Shown: in pieces, positions 1 through 5,428 of the stretch | How the letters are laid out: the number at the start of each line of letters is the position of its first letter | How positions within the stretch are numbered: the stretch's first letter is position 1 | Assembly (NCBI GenBank): GCA_011052165.1 | Contig: DRJN01000219.1 | Location: forward strand, 1 to 6,662 | DNA: 6,662 bases | Origin: Gammaproteobacteria bacterium | GTDB taxonomy: Bacteria; Pseudomonadota; Gammaproteobacteria; UBA6429; Thiohalophilaceae | Direction: 5' to 3' | Translations under genes and position numbers: made by a program | Notes under the pieces: generated by a model | Told to the model about the DNA's origin: nothing | What the model saw: only the letters and a program-made list of their open reading frames with translations | The model's database searches: none

Positions 1-136
1 CTTTCTTCTTGGTTACTTTTTTCTTCGCTACTTTTTTCTTGGCAACTTTCTTTTTAGCTACCTTCTTTCTGAGTACCTTTTTCTTAGCGACTTTTTTCTT
101 CGCTACCTTCTTCTTTCCTTTCTTTTTAATGGCCAT
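1..136 (-). CDS. Lysine-rich VAKKK-repeat protein, N-terminal part (runs off the window)
   Basis: The first 45 codons are visible, starting at the ATG on 134-136. The protein opens M-A-I-K-K-K-G-K-K-K and then shows seven consecutive five-residue units of the type V-A-K-K-K (residues 11-45), with variants V-L-R-K-K and V-T-K-K-K. About two thirds of the residues are lysine, and there are no acidic or aromatic residues. The start is well supported: a GGAGGG Shine-Dalgarno lies at 143-148 with a 6-nt spacer. Such tails occur in bacterial histone H1-like and AlgP-like DNA-binding proteins, where the positive charge binds nucleic acid non-specifically. A nucleoid or RNA-binding role is therefore inferred from composition only. 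The rest of the gene is outside the window, so no domain beyond the repeats can be judged. Confidence 0.8.
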   Translation of the reverse strand, partial: MAIKKKGKKKVAKKKVAKKKVLRKKVAKKKVAKKKVAKKKVTKKK

Positions 137-174
137 ACGCAACCCTCCGGTTTATACACTTGAGATTATGGGGG

Positions 175-180
175 AGTATA
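175..180 (-). promoter_or_regulatory. Candidate -10 element for the lysine-rich gene
   Basis: Read on the minus strand, 180-175 is TATACT (5 of 6 to TATAAT). It would start transcription near 168 and give a leader of about 30 nt that contains the GGAGGG ribosome site. The -35 partner at 17-bp spacing (CTAGCA) matches only 3 of 6. The surrounding DNA is very AT-rich, so chance -10-like hexamers are common here. Confidence 0.3.
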
Positions 181-389
181 GCTAAGTTATAGTAAAATGC
201 TAGTAATGTTTATTAAATTAGAGCTGTTACTTGTTGTTATGTATGAATATTGATGATCGAAGTGTGTGTGATATGTTTTTTTGTGCTTTTTTGTTTGCGA
301 TGGATAAAAAATGTTAGTGCAACAGCTATTAAAAAATAGAGTGAAAGAGGGTTTCGAAGCAAGAAATGTTTGCACCGCTGTTTTTCTCA

Positions 390-421
390 GCCGTTTAGCC
401 TTCTTGATCCTGGCTAAAGGC
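390..421. repeat. Bulged inverted repeat (hairpin) downstream of fau
   Basis: TTTAGCC (394-400) pairs perfectly with GGCTAAA (412-418) across an 11-nt loop. GCC (390-392) extends the stem with GGC (419-421), leaving G393 bulged, for 10 bp in all. It lies about 90 nt past the fau stop codon and 250 bp upstream of the lysine-rich gene. Neither strand has a run of Ts after it, so it is not a typical intrinsic terminator. It could stabilise a 3' end or be a protein-binding site. Confidence 0.5.
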
Positions 422-510
422 ATGCCGGGGTGGCGGAAAAGAGGTTAACTCATCGCTATTCACCTTGGGTATAACGTTCTGTGTCTTTTTTTAGATAAGA
501 ATGAAATTAA

Positions 511-1122
511 TCAGTGCCGGAAAAAGATTCGGAACTCTTCGTCGGTGGCAATACCTTCCAGAGGGACATCCCAGGCATGGGGATCCAGTTTTTTTACTTG
601 CTGAAAGCTGAATGCGGTTCCGATAAGGTGGGGTTTGCGCCATTGGCGACGATGATGCAGGAAGGCGAGAGTGCGATCATAGAATCCACCCCCCATACCC
701 AGACGATTACCCTGCTCATCAAAGGCAACCAGGGGCATAAATACAAGATCGAGAGACTGCACCTTAAACTGGCGGGTATGGCGTGTATGTATGGGTTCGT
801 TGATTCCGAAGTTGTTTCGATACAGCTTTGTGGCCGGTGTATAGGGTAAAAACCAGAGGCTGCGGCTGTGACCAAGGCCAAGTACGGGGAGATAACAGCG
901 TTTTTTTTGTTTCCAGGCCTGTTTGATGAGAAATAAGAGATCAATTTCGCCGTCATTTGTCAGATAAAAAGCGATATTTCGACTTTTCTGAAAAACCCGG
1001 GTGGCGGCGATGAGGTGGAAGAGTTTTTTTGCTCTGATCCGGCGTTCAAAGTCTGAAAGGCTGCGCCGCTGCTTTCGCATTTGCCTTCTTAGTGTGGAAC
1101 GGGCGTCTGAATAGATTTCCAT
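511..1122 (-). CDS. fau: 5-formyltetrahydrofolate cyclo-ligase
   Basis: This 203-residue protein belongs to the 5-FTHF cyclo-ligase family (YgfA in E. coli). These cytosolic enzymes use ATP to convert 5-formyl-THF to 5,10-methenyl-THF, returning a stored folate form to one-carbon metabolism. Seen in the sequence are the N-terminal basic segment LRRQMRKQRRSLS (residues 11-23), the F-Y-L-T-N-D-G-E-I-D strand region (52-61), and the family signature LVAFDEQGNRLGMGGGFYDR (131-150), whose glycine-rich part binds the substrate phosphates. The C-terminal D-V-P-L-E-G-I-A-T-D is also typical. It lies directly after 6S RNA, the conserved gammaproteobacterial arrangement. The start is uncertain: the ATG at 1122 has no Shine-Dalgarno, and the leader is CCTCC-like instead. 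A start at Met15 (1080) would give 189 residues but would remove the family's LRR motif. Confidence 0.95.
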   Translation of the reverse strand: MEIYSDARSTLRRQMRKQRRSLSDFERRIRAKKLFHLIAATRVFQKSRNIAFYLTNDGEIDLLFLIKQAWKQKKRCYLPVLGLGHSRSLWFLPYTPATKLYRNNFGINEPIHTRHTRQFKVQSLDLVFMPLVAFDEQGNRLGMGGGFYDRTLAFLHHRRQWRKPHLIGTAFSFQQVKKLDPHAWDVPLEGIATDEEFRIFFRH

Positions 1123-1136
1123 ATGCTTTTAAAGGA

Positions 1137-1320
1137 GGGTGGCTACCACCTATACCGTCGTGATTTTCGTCTCGAACCAGAAGCTCAAGTGGGAGCGCAT
1201 CTGATACATTAGGCTTTCCGTCAAGCGGACATGCACACAATATCGAGAAATTGCTCCCAGGGGTTTTATTTACGGTTCAAGAATACCCCAATCAGCAAAC
1301 GAATATTGCAGTAGCCACCC
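1137..1320 (-). ncRNA. ssrS: 6S RNA
   Basis: Read on the minus strand from 1320 to 1137, this 184-nt segment folds as 6S RNA. A perfect 10-bp terminal stem joins 1311-1320 with 1137-1146. Inside it, CTTGAACC (1281-1274) pairs with GGTTCGAG (1178-1171), and TGGGAGC (1259-1253) pairs perfectly with GCTCCCA (1196-1190). Between these two stems lies an unpaired central bubble (1260-1273 opposite 1179-1189). This is the open-promoter mimic that known 6S RNAs use to capture sigma70 RNA polymerase and to template short product RNAs. Position between zapA and fau is the conserved one. No strong promoter sits directly before 1320. A TTGAAA lies in the zapA 3' end but its -10 partner is poor, so processing from a longer zapA transcript is likely. 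The exact ends are inferred from the stem. Confidence 0.93.
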
Positions 1321-1338
1321 AAAGCGTCAAAGTGGGTG

Positions 1339-1659
1339 TTAAAATTCCAGTTGCTGGCTTTCAAACAGCGTGTTTTCAATTTTTGCCTGAAGATTCTTCA
1401 GGCGCTGGCTGATACCATTGTCCATTATCTCCTTATTGCCATCTTGCGTCAGTAGCTCATGAGAGATATTGAGCGCAGCAATCACAGCAATGCGATCGGG
1501 GCCGATAATTTTCCCTTTTTCGCGAACTTCGCGCATTTTTTTATCGAGATAATCAACAGAACGCATTAGATCCTGCTGTTCTCCATCGGTACAGGAAACC
1601 AGATATTCCTTGTCCATGATGTGGACAGTGACTGCCTTGGAAGCGGTATTAGTCTTCAT
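1339..1659 (-). CDS. zapA: Cell division protein ZapA
   Basis: This 106-residue protein is close to the usual ZapA length of about 100-110. ZapA is a cytoplasmic FtsZ-binding protein that cross-links protofilaments and stabilises the Z ring at mid-cell. The N-terminal globular part is recognisable (V-T-V-H-I-M-D-K-E-Y at residues 10-19, then D-G-E-Q-Q-D-L-M-R-S-V-D-Y-L-D-K-K-M at 25-42). The helix D-R-I-A-V-I-A-A-L-N-I-S-H-E-L-L (55-70) follows, and then a C-terminal coiled coil used for dimer and tetramer assembly. Its start overlaps the end of the upstream coiled-coil gene by 11 bp (1649-1659), indicating translational coupling. An AAAGG about 10 nt before the ATG is the likely ribosome site. 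6S RNA begins 18 bp after its stop codon. Confidence 0.95.
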   Translation of the reverse strand: MKTNTASKAVTVHIMDKEYLVSCTDGEQQDLMRSVDYLDKKMREVREKGKIIGPDRIAVIAALNISHELLTQDGNKEIMDNGISQRLKNLQAKIENTLFESQQLEF

Positions 1660-1858
1660 TTTCCATTGCCTTTAGACGGTTAATCATTGATTCGACCCGG
1701 GTACGGGCGGTTTCAGTTTTTTCCAGCAACTGATTACGTTCAGTCAACAGGTGAGTCTGGCTTTCACGTAGCGTTTTGTTTTCTGAACGTAATCTGTCAA
1801 CAGCCTTGATGAGGTCATCAACTCGTGTTTCTAATTTTTTCAGATCTAAATCATCCAT
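1649..1858 (-). CDS. Small coiled-coil protein, ZapB-like (TIGR02449-type)
   Basis: This 69-residue, highly charged protein is predicted to be one continuous helix. Leucines and isoleucines recur at heptad spacing (L4, L6, L9, V13, L16, I17, V20, L23) and the pattern continues to residue 65, with no proline anywhere. Short coiled-coil proteins of this kind sit directly upstream of zapA in pseudomonads and other gammaproteobacteria, and they resemble ZapB, which bridges ZapA to MatP and organises the Z ring. A role in division is inferred from this position and fold, not from a catalytic motif. It is the first gene of the leftward unit, with a leader of about 40 nt from the promoter at 1905-1933. 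The ribosome site is weak (AGGT about 10 nt before the ATG). Confidence 0.85.
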   Translation of the reverse strand: MDDLDLKKLETRVDDLIKAVDRLRSENKTLRESQTHLLTERNQLLEKTETARTRVESMINRLKAMENED

Positions 1859-1904
1859 CGATGCTGCTACCTGTTTTTTGCATATTTACGCATAATTTAT
1901 GATC

Positions 1905-1933
1905 AATATAGAGCGGCAGACTGGCAGGGTCAA
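1905..1933 (-). promoter_or_regulatory. Sigma70-type promoter for the zapB-like / zapA / 6S / fau unit
   Basis: On the minus strand, a -35 TTGACC (1933-1928, 5 of 6 to consensus) and a -10 TATATT (1910-1905, 5 of 6) are separated by exactly 17 bp. Transcription would begin near 1898, about 40 nt before the ATG of the coiled-coil gene. This is the best promoter match in the window. It shares its -10 region with possible rightward elements for ygfB. Confidence 0.7.
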
Positions 1934-1936
1934 CGG

Positions 1937-1942
1937 TACAAT
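1937..1942 (+). promoter_or_regulatory. Candidate -10 element for ygfB
   Basis: TACAAT (5 of 6 to consensus) would give a start near 1949 and a 26-nt leader before the ygfB ATG. No good -35 lies 16-18 bp upstream. An alternative is TTTACG (1885-1890) with TATAGA (1907-1912) at 16-bp spacing, each 4 of 6, which would overlap the leftward promoter. I cannot choose between them. Confidence 0.3.
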
Positions 1943-1974
1943 AGACAAAACTGCAAATACTGACGGGAACAGAA

Positions 1975-2526
1975 ATGAATTATGAGCAAATAGATGATGC
2001 GCTGATGTCTCTGCACGCGGGTATGGACAGCGCCGAATGTCATGGCGTGTTATGCGGGCTGCTGGCGGTGCAGGAGGACAATGCGCAAAGCCGCTGGCTG
2101 GCGCACTGTGCGCCTGGGGTAGAAGCAGGGGATCTGCTGGCGCAGGAAGCCGTGGGTATTCTGCAATCTGTTTATATCCGTGTGTTGGAACAGATGAAAA
2201 ACCCCGATTTTGTATTTCAGCTCCTGTTGCCGGACGATGATTCTGGCCTGCCCGAGCGGATTGACGCATTTTCTCACTGGTGTCAGGGTTTTCTCATGGG
2301 AATGTCTCTGGGGGGCGTTGTTGATACGGCTAAATTACCGGGCGAATTGCCGGAGTTTGTCCGGGATCTGTTGGCGTTCACCCATGCCGGTGATTTCGAG
2401 ACGGATGACGTCCAGGATGAGCAAAGCTGGTCGGAATTGAACGAATATGTGCGTATGGGCGTGTTGCTGTTCCATGAGGAAATCCGTAGTCTGAAAGAGA
2501 CGGCAAATTCGAAAGCCCGGCACTAA
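1975..2526 (+). CDS. ygfB: YgfB/YecA (UPF0149) family protein
   Basis: This 183-residue acidic cytoplasmic protein matches E. coli YgfB (about 190 residues) in length and pattern. Recognisable family segments are the N-terminal S-A-E-C-H-G-V-L-C-G-L-L (residues 19-30) and the central F-S-H-W-C-Q-G-F-L-M-G-M-S-L-G (99-113). The C-terminal half holds N-E-Y-V-R-M-G-V-L-L-F-H-E-E-I. The fold is all-helical and there are no catalytic motifs. The biochemical role is poorly known. In Pseudomonas aeruginosa, YgfB has been reported to influence expression of a peptidoglycan amidase and beta-lactam susceptibility. A GGGAAC eight bases before the ATG is a modest ribosome site. In many relatives ygfB is the first gene of the pepP-ubiH-ubiI operon. 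Here 263 bp separate it from pepP. Confidence 0.93.
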   Translation: MNYEQIDDALMSLHAGMDSAECHGVLCGLLAVQEDNAQSRWLAHCAPGVEAGDLLAQEAVGILQSVYIRVLEQMKNPDFVFQLLLPDDDSGLPERIDAFSHWCQGFLMGMSLGGVVDTAKLPGELPEFVRDLLAFTHAGDFETDDVQDEQSWSELNEYVRMGVLLFHEEIRSLKETANSKARH

Positions 2527-2556
2527 TGCCTGCAACAGAGATTGAAGTTGCCGGCA
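2527..2556 (+). repeat. Hairpin immediately after the ygfB stop codon
   Basis: TGCC-T-GCAAC (2527-2536) pairs with GTTGC-C-GGCA (2547-2556), giving 9 bp with one internal mismatch and a 10-nt loop. It starts at the first base after the TAA. No T tract follows, so it is a weak candidate for an intrinsic terminator. It may instead protect the ygfB mRNA 3' end, in keeping with transcription being split between ygfB and pepP. Confidence 0.45.
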
Positions 2557-2577
2557 AAGCGCGGCCTTATAACCGTG

Positions 2578-2735
2578 GTATTAATCGTTGCATAAGTCTT
2601 TGCACCATAGCCCCCTCTCCCTATGGGATTTGGTCATGGATGACCTTATGTTGCGAAGCCCATGGACGGGCGAGAGCGACGAGGGTGGGGGTGAGGGGAT
2701 AAAATACATGCAAATACTTATGGAACGATTAATAC
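2578..2735. mobile_element. MITE-like element with 27-bp terminal inverted repeats
   Basis: The segment is bounded by imperfect inverted repeats at 2578-2604 and 2709-2735, matching at 25 of 27 positions. The inner parts also pair loosely: a C-rich run at 2611-2621 faces a G-rich run at 2682-2699, and a perfect palindrome lies at 2632-2645. The whole 158 bp could therefore form one long hairpin. It has no gene. Size, terminal repeats and lack of coding capacity fit a miniature non-autonomous transposable element. If the true ends are one or two bases inward, TA dinucleotides (2579-2580 and 2733-2734) flank both sides, as expected for an IS630/mariner-type TA duplication. No parent transposase is in the window, and no other copy is visible here, so mobility is inferred. 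Confidence 0.65.
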
Positions 2736-2777
2736 ATGGATCCCGGCAGCGCGGTTAGCGCTTCTGAATAGAGTGAG

Positions 2778-2783
2778 TATAAT
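2778..2783 (+). promoter_or_regulatory. Consensus -10 element abutting the pepP start codon
   Basis: A perfect TATAAT ends 6 bp before the pepP ATG (2790). Standard -10 to start spacing would place transcription initiation at or next to that A, producing a leaderless or near-leaderless mRNA. The -35 region at 17-bp spacing (TTAGCG, 2755-2760) is weak (3 of 6). It lies outside the inverted-repeat element, about 40 bp to its right. Confidence 0.4.
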
Positions 2784-2789
2784 AGTTTA

Positions 2790-4163
2790 ATGAGCGCCCA
2801 GGAATTCAAACGACGTCGTCGCCGCCTGATGGGTATGATGGACGAACATTCGGTGGCTATTTTACCGACCGCGCCGGTATATATCCGTAACCGGGATGTG
2901 GAGCACCCCTATCGTCCCGACAGTGATTTTTTCTATTTGACCGGTTTCGCAGAACCGGAAGCTGTCGCGGTGCTGATTCCGGGGCGGGAACATGGTGAGT
3001 ACATCCTGTTCTGCCGCGAGAATGATCCGAAAATGGAAACCTGGAACGGCCTGCGTGCCGGTCAGGAGGGGGCGATCTCTGTCTATCATGTGGATGACTG
3101 TTTTCCGATTGGCGACATTGATGACATCCTGCCGGGTCTACTGGAAAACAAGGCGCGCGTGTTCTACACCATGGGTGCGCACCCGGGTTTTGATCAGCGC
3201 CTGATTGGCTGGGTTAATCGCCTGCGCAAGCAGAGTCGCGCCGGCATTCATACGCCGGGCGAATTTGTTTCGCTGGATCATCTCATGCACGACATGCGCC
3301 TGTACAAAAGCAGTTTTGAAATTCGGGCGATGCGCAAGGCGGCAAAAATTTCGGCCGAAGCCCATCGCCGGGCCATGCAGCACTGCAAACCAGGGATGAT
3401 GGAATACCAGTTGGAAGCCGAACTGCTGCATACCTTTATGTATCACGGCGCACGTTCTCCGGCCTATGCCAGTATAGTGGGTAGCGGCGCTAATGGCTGT
3501 ATTCTGCATTACGTGGAAAACAGTGCAAAAATGAAGACTGGCGATCTGGTGCTGATCGATGCGGGTGCTGAAATCGACTGTTATGCAGCGGATATTTCCC
3601 GGACCTTTCCGGTTAACGGCCACTTTAGCCGGGCGCAGAAGGCCTTGTATGAACTGGTCCTGGCGGCGCAATACGCGGCTATTGAACAGGTCCAGCCGGG
3701 CAATCACTGGAATGATCCCCATGAAGCGGCAGTCGGTGTGTTAACCGAAGGCCTGATCGAGCTGGGATTGTTGAAAGGCAGTCTGAAAACACTGCTGAAA
3801 AAACAGGCTTATCGCCGTTTTTACATGCATCGCACCGGCCACTGGCTGGGCATGGATGTTCATGATGTGGGTGATTATAAAATTGATACCCAGTGGCGCG
3901 TACTGGAGCCGGGCATGACCCTGACGGTGGAACCCGGCCTGTATATTCCCGCTGCCAGCAAGGGCGTGGCAAAAAAATGGTGGAACATCGGCATTCGTAT
4001 TGAGGATGATGTGCTGGTCACCCGGGAGGGCCATGAGATTCTTTCGGCGGATGTGGTCAAGACCGTTGATGAGATCGAAGCCCTGATGGCGGGGGTTAAA
4101 AGCACGCGACGAGTAAAAGCTAAAACGAAGCCCGTCACTCGAAGACGCAGGTTAACACAATGA
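2790..4163 (+). CDS. pepP: Xaa-Pro aminopeptidase P
   Basis: This 457-residue cytosolic metallopeptidase removes an N-terminal residue preceding proline, normally with two Mn ions. An N-terminal creatinase-like domain spans about residues 3-165, followed by the pita-bread catalytic domain. All five expected metal ligands are present: D257 (in L-I-D-A-G-A-E), D268 (A-A-D-I-S-R-T-F-P), H351 (H-R-T-G-H-W-L-G), E381 (L-T-V-E-P-G-L-Y-I) and E405 (G-I-R-I-E-D-D). The catalytic-site histidines H240 and H358 are also kept. The start is fixed by the family N-terminus (Q-E-F-K-R-R-R begins at residue 4) and by an in-frame TAG at 2769 with no start codon between. Only a poor GAGTGAG ribosome-site-like stretch precedes it. 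The last 21 residues are strongly basic and extend past E. coli PepP (441 residues). The stop overlaps ubiH by 4 bp. Confidence 0.97.
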   Translation: MSAQEFKRRRRRLMGMMDEHSVAILPTAPVYIRNRDVEHPYRPDSDFFYLTGFAEPEAVAVLIPGREHGEYILFCRENDPKMETWNGLRAGQEGAISVYHVDDCFPIGDIDDILPGLLENKARVFYTMGAHPGFDQRLIGWVNRLRKQSRAGIHTPGEFVSLDHLMHDMRLYKSSFEIRAMRKAAKISAEAHRRAMQHCKPGMMEYQLEAELLHTFMYHGARSPAYASIVGSGANGCILHYVENSAKMKTGDLVLIDAGAEIDCYAADISRTFPVNGHFSRAQKALYELVLAAQYAAIEQVQPGNHWNDPHEAAVGVLTEGLIELGLLKGSLKTLLKKQAYRRFYMHRTGHWLGMDVHDVGDYKIDTQWRVLEPGMTLTVEPGLYIPAASKGVAKKWWNIGIRIEDDVLVTREGHEILSADVVKTVDEIEALMAGVKSTRRVKAKTKPVTRRRRLTQ

Positions 4164-5428
4164 CAAAGTCAGTCGTGCCTGTAAATTATGACGTACTGAT
4201 TGTTGGCGGCGGGATGGTGGGTGCCAGCCTGGCTTGTGCTCTCAGTCAGGCCGGCGGCGCGAATTTGCATATCGCGGTGGTGGAAGGCACGCCGTTTGAT
4301 TGTGAACAACAACCCAGTTTTGATGCGCGTAGCGTGGCGCTGTCTGATAGTTCACGGATAATTTTTCAGACTCTGGGCCTGTGGACAGAGATAGAAGCGC
4401 GGGGGGTGATGCCAATCGAACGCATCCATATTTCGGATCGTGGGCATATAGGTTCGACGCATATGGATTGCCGTGAGCAGGGCGTGGCAGCATGGGGTTA
4501 TGTGGTGGAAACCAGGGTGCTGGGTGAGGTCTTAACCGCTGGTATGAATCATAGTGACAACATCGATCTGATCTGCCCGGCCCGGGTTGAAGCTGCTGAG
4601 TCAGGGCGAGGCCCGGATTGGGCTACGGTCAAGATTAGCCGGCACGGTGAGGTCGAGAGTCTTGTGGCGAAACTGGTGGTGGCGGCTGATGGCGCTGAAT
4701 CACGCTTGCGTGAGTTGGCTGGAATCAAAACTTTCAGCATGAATTATGGTCAAACAGCCTTGATCGCCAATCTTGTCTGTGATCGCCCACATCAGCATAT
4801 CGCCTATGAACGATTTACTGACAGCGGCCCGATGGCGCTGTTGCCCGTCTGTGATCCTGGCGGGGGAGAGCATGCTTATGCCCTTGTCTGGACGCTGAGA
4901 CCCCATCAGGCTGACGCGATGGCATCACTGGATGAGTTGGCGTTTCTGGAACACCTCCAGGGACATTTCGGTCGGCGTGCGGGGGGCTTTGTCAAAGTGG
5001 GGGCACGGCATGTTTATCCGCTGAAATTTTTGCTGGCGCGTGAGCTGGTGCGTCCGCGCCTGGCTATTATCGGCAATGCCGCCCATTCCCTGCACCCGGT
5101 TTCGGGTCAAGGTTTTAATCTGGGGCTGCGTGACGTAGCGGTGCTGGCGCAAATCATCGTCGATGCGCAAAGAAAGGGACGTGATATCGGCAAGCTGGAT
5201 ATCCTGGAGGATTATGCGCACTGGCGGCGGCGTGATCAGTGGCAGACTGCAGGTTCCACCGATGCCCTGGTAAGAGTTTTTTCCAATGCTTTTCCGCCGC
5301 TGGCGCTGGCCCGCAATCTTGGACTGTTAGCGCTGGACACCCTGCCGCCATTAAAGAAACGCCTGGCCCGTTATGCGATGGGCTATATCGGCAAACAGCC
5401 GCGTCTGAGTCGAGGCTTACCTCTGTGA
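4160..5428 (+). CDS. ubiH: 2-octaprenyl-6-methoxyphenol hydroxylase, UbiH type
   Basis: This 422-residue FAD-dependent aromatic hydroxylase acts in ubiquinone biosynthesis, where E. coli UbiH hydroxylates ring carbon C1 of the prenylated intermediate. The N-terminal Rossmann motif G-G-G-M-V-G is at residues 16-21. The D-A-R-S-V-A-L-S substrate/FAD segment is at 55-62, the DG motif V-A-A-D-G-A at 174-179, and the third FAD motif G-N-A-A-H-S-L-H-P-V-S-G-Q-G-F-N-L-G at 305-322. The asparagine in GNAA, where most relatives have GDAA, is a hallmark of UbiH and not a defect. At 422 residues it is slightly longer than E. coli UbiH (392). Its ATG overlaps the pepP stop (ATGA), and a GCAGG ribosome site lies 8 nt upstream. 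It is peripheral to the membrane-associated Ubi complex in known species. Confidence 0.95.
   Translation: MTKSVVPVNYDVLIVGGGMVGASLACALSQAGGANLHIAVVEGTPFDCEQQPSFDARSVALSDSSRIIFQTLGLWTEIEARGVMPIERIHISDRGHIGSTHMDCREQGVAAWGYVVETRVLGEVLTAGMNHSDNIDLICPARVEAAESGRGPDWATVKISRHGEVESLVAKLVVAADGAESRLRELAGIKTFSMNYGQTALIANLVCDRPHQHIAYERFTDSGPMALLPVCDPGGGEHAYALVWTLRPHQADAMASLDELAFLEHLQGHFGRRAGGFVKVGARHVYPLKFLLARELVRPRLAIIGNAAHSLHPVSGQGFNLGLRDVAVLAQIIVDAQRKGRDIGKLDILEDYAHWRRRDQWQTAGSTDALVRVFSNAFPPLALARNLGLLALDTLPPLKKRLARYAMGYIGKQPRLSRGLPL

Larger units (their letters stand above)
137..510. other. AT-rich gene-free stretch between the lysine-rich gene and fau
   Basis: About 370 bp with no convincing gene on either strand. 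The part from about 180 to 350 is markedly richer in A/T than the flanking genes. It probably holds the promoter of the lysine-rich gene and the 3' end of the fau transcript. No U-tract-type terminator is evident after the fau stop. The only clear structure is the bulged hairpin at 390-421. A minus-strand reading frame at 187-423 exists, but it has no ribosome site and an implausible C-terminal half. Confidence 0.6.

Noticed and set aside
305..318. Short inverted repeat CTATT/AATAG in the plus strand near 311-324
   Set aside because: A 5-bp AT-only stem is expected by chance in such AT-rich DNA.
187..423. 78-codon minus-strand reading frame beginning M-P-L-A-R-I-K-K-A-K
   Set aside because: There is no ribosome site, the composition changes to low-complexity Thr/Ser/Asn/His in AT-rich DNA, and its first codons coincide with the hairpin. 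I see no family resemblance.
424..438. 15 bases resembling the 5' end of a tRNA-Leu (GCCGGGGTGGCGGAA)
   Set aside because: The following sequence forms no D-loop, anticodon arm or T-arm and lacks a GGTTCGA-like T-loop. It could be a chance match or a small remnant, but nothing else supports a tRNA or attachment site.
1131..1139. AAAGGAGGG on the plus strand, resembling a strong Shine-Dalgarno
   Set aside because: No plus-strand gene follows. The bases are the complement of the 6S 3' end and the fau leader.
3138..3722. Long antisense reading frame (194 codons) within pepP
   Set aside because: It is opposite a fully conserved catalytic gene and shows no recognisable domain or ribosome site. 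It is explained by codon bias of pepP.
5239..5424. Upstream extension of ubiI to an in-frame ATG at 5239
   Set aside because: It lies entirely inside the ubiH coding sequence in another frame, lacks family similarity, and the GTG at 5425 has a ribosome site and gives the normal family length.
4160..5428. GNAA in place of GDAA in ubiH as a possible inactivating change
   Set aside because: Asparagine at this position is normal in UbiH family members such as the E. coli enzyme, so it is a subtype marker.
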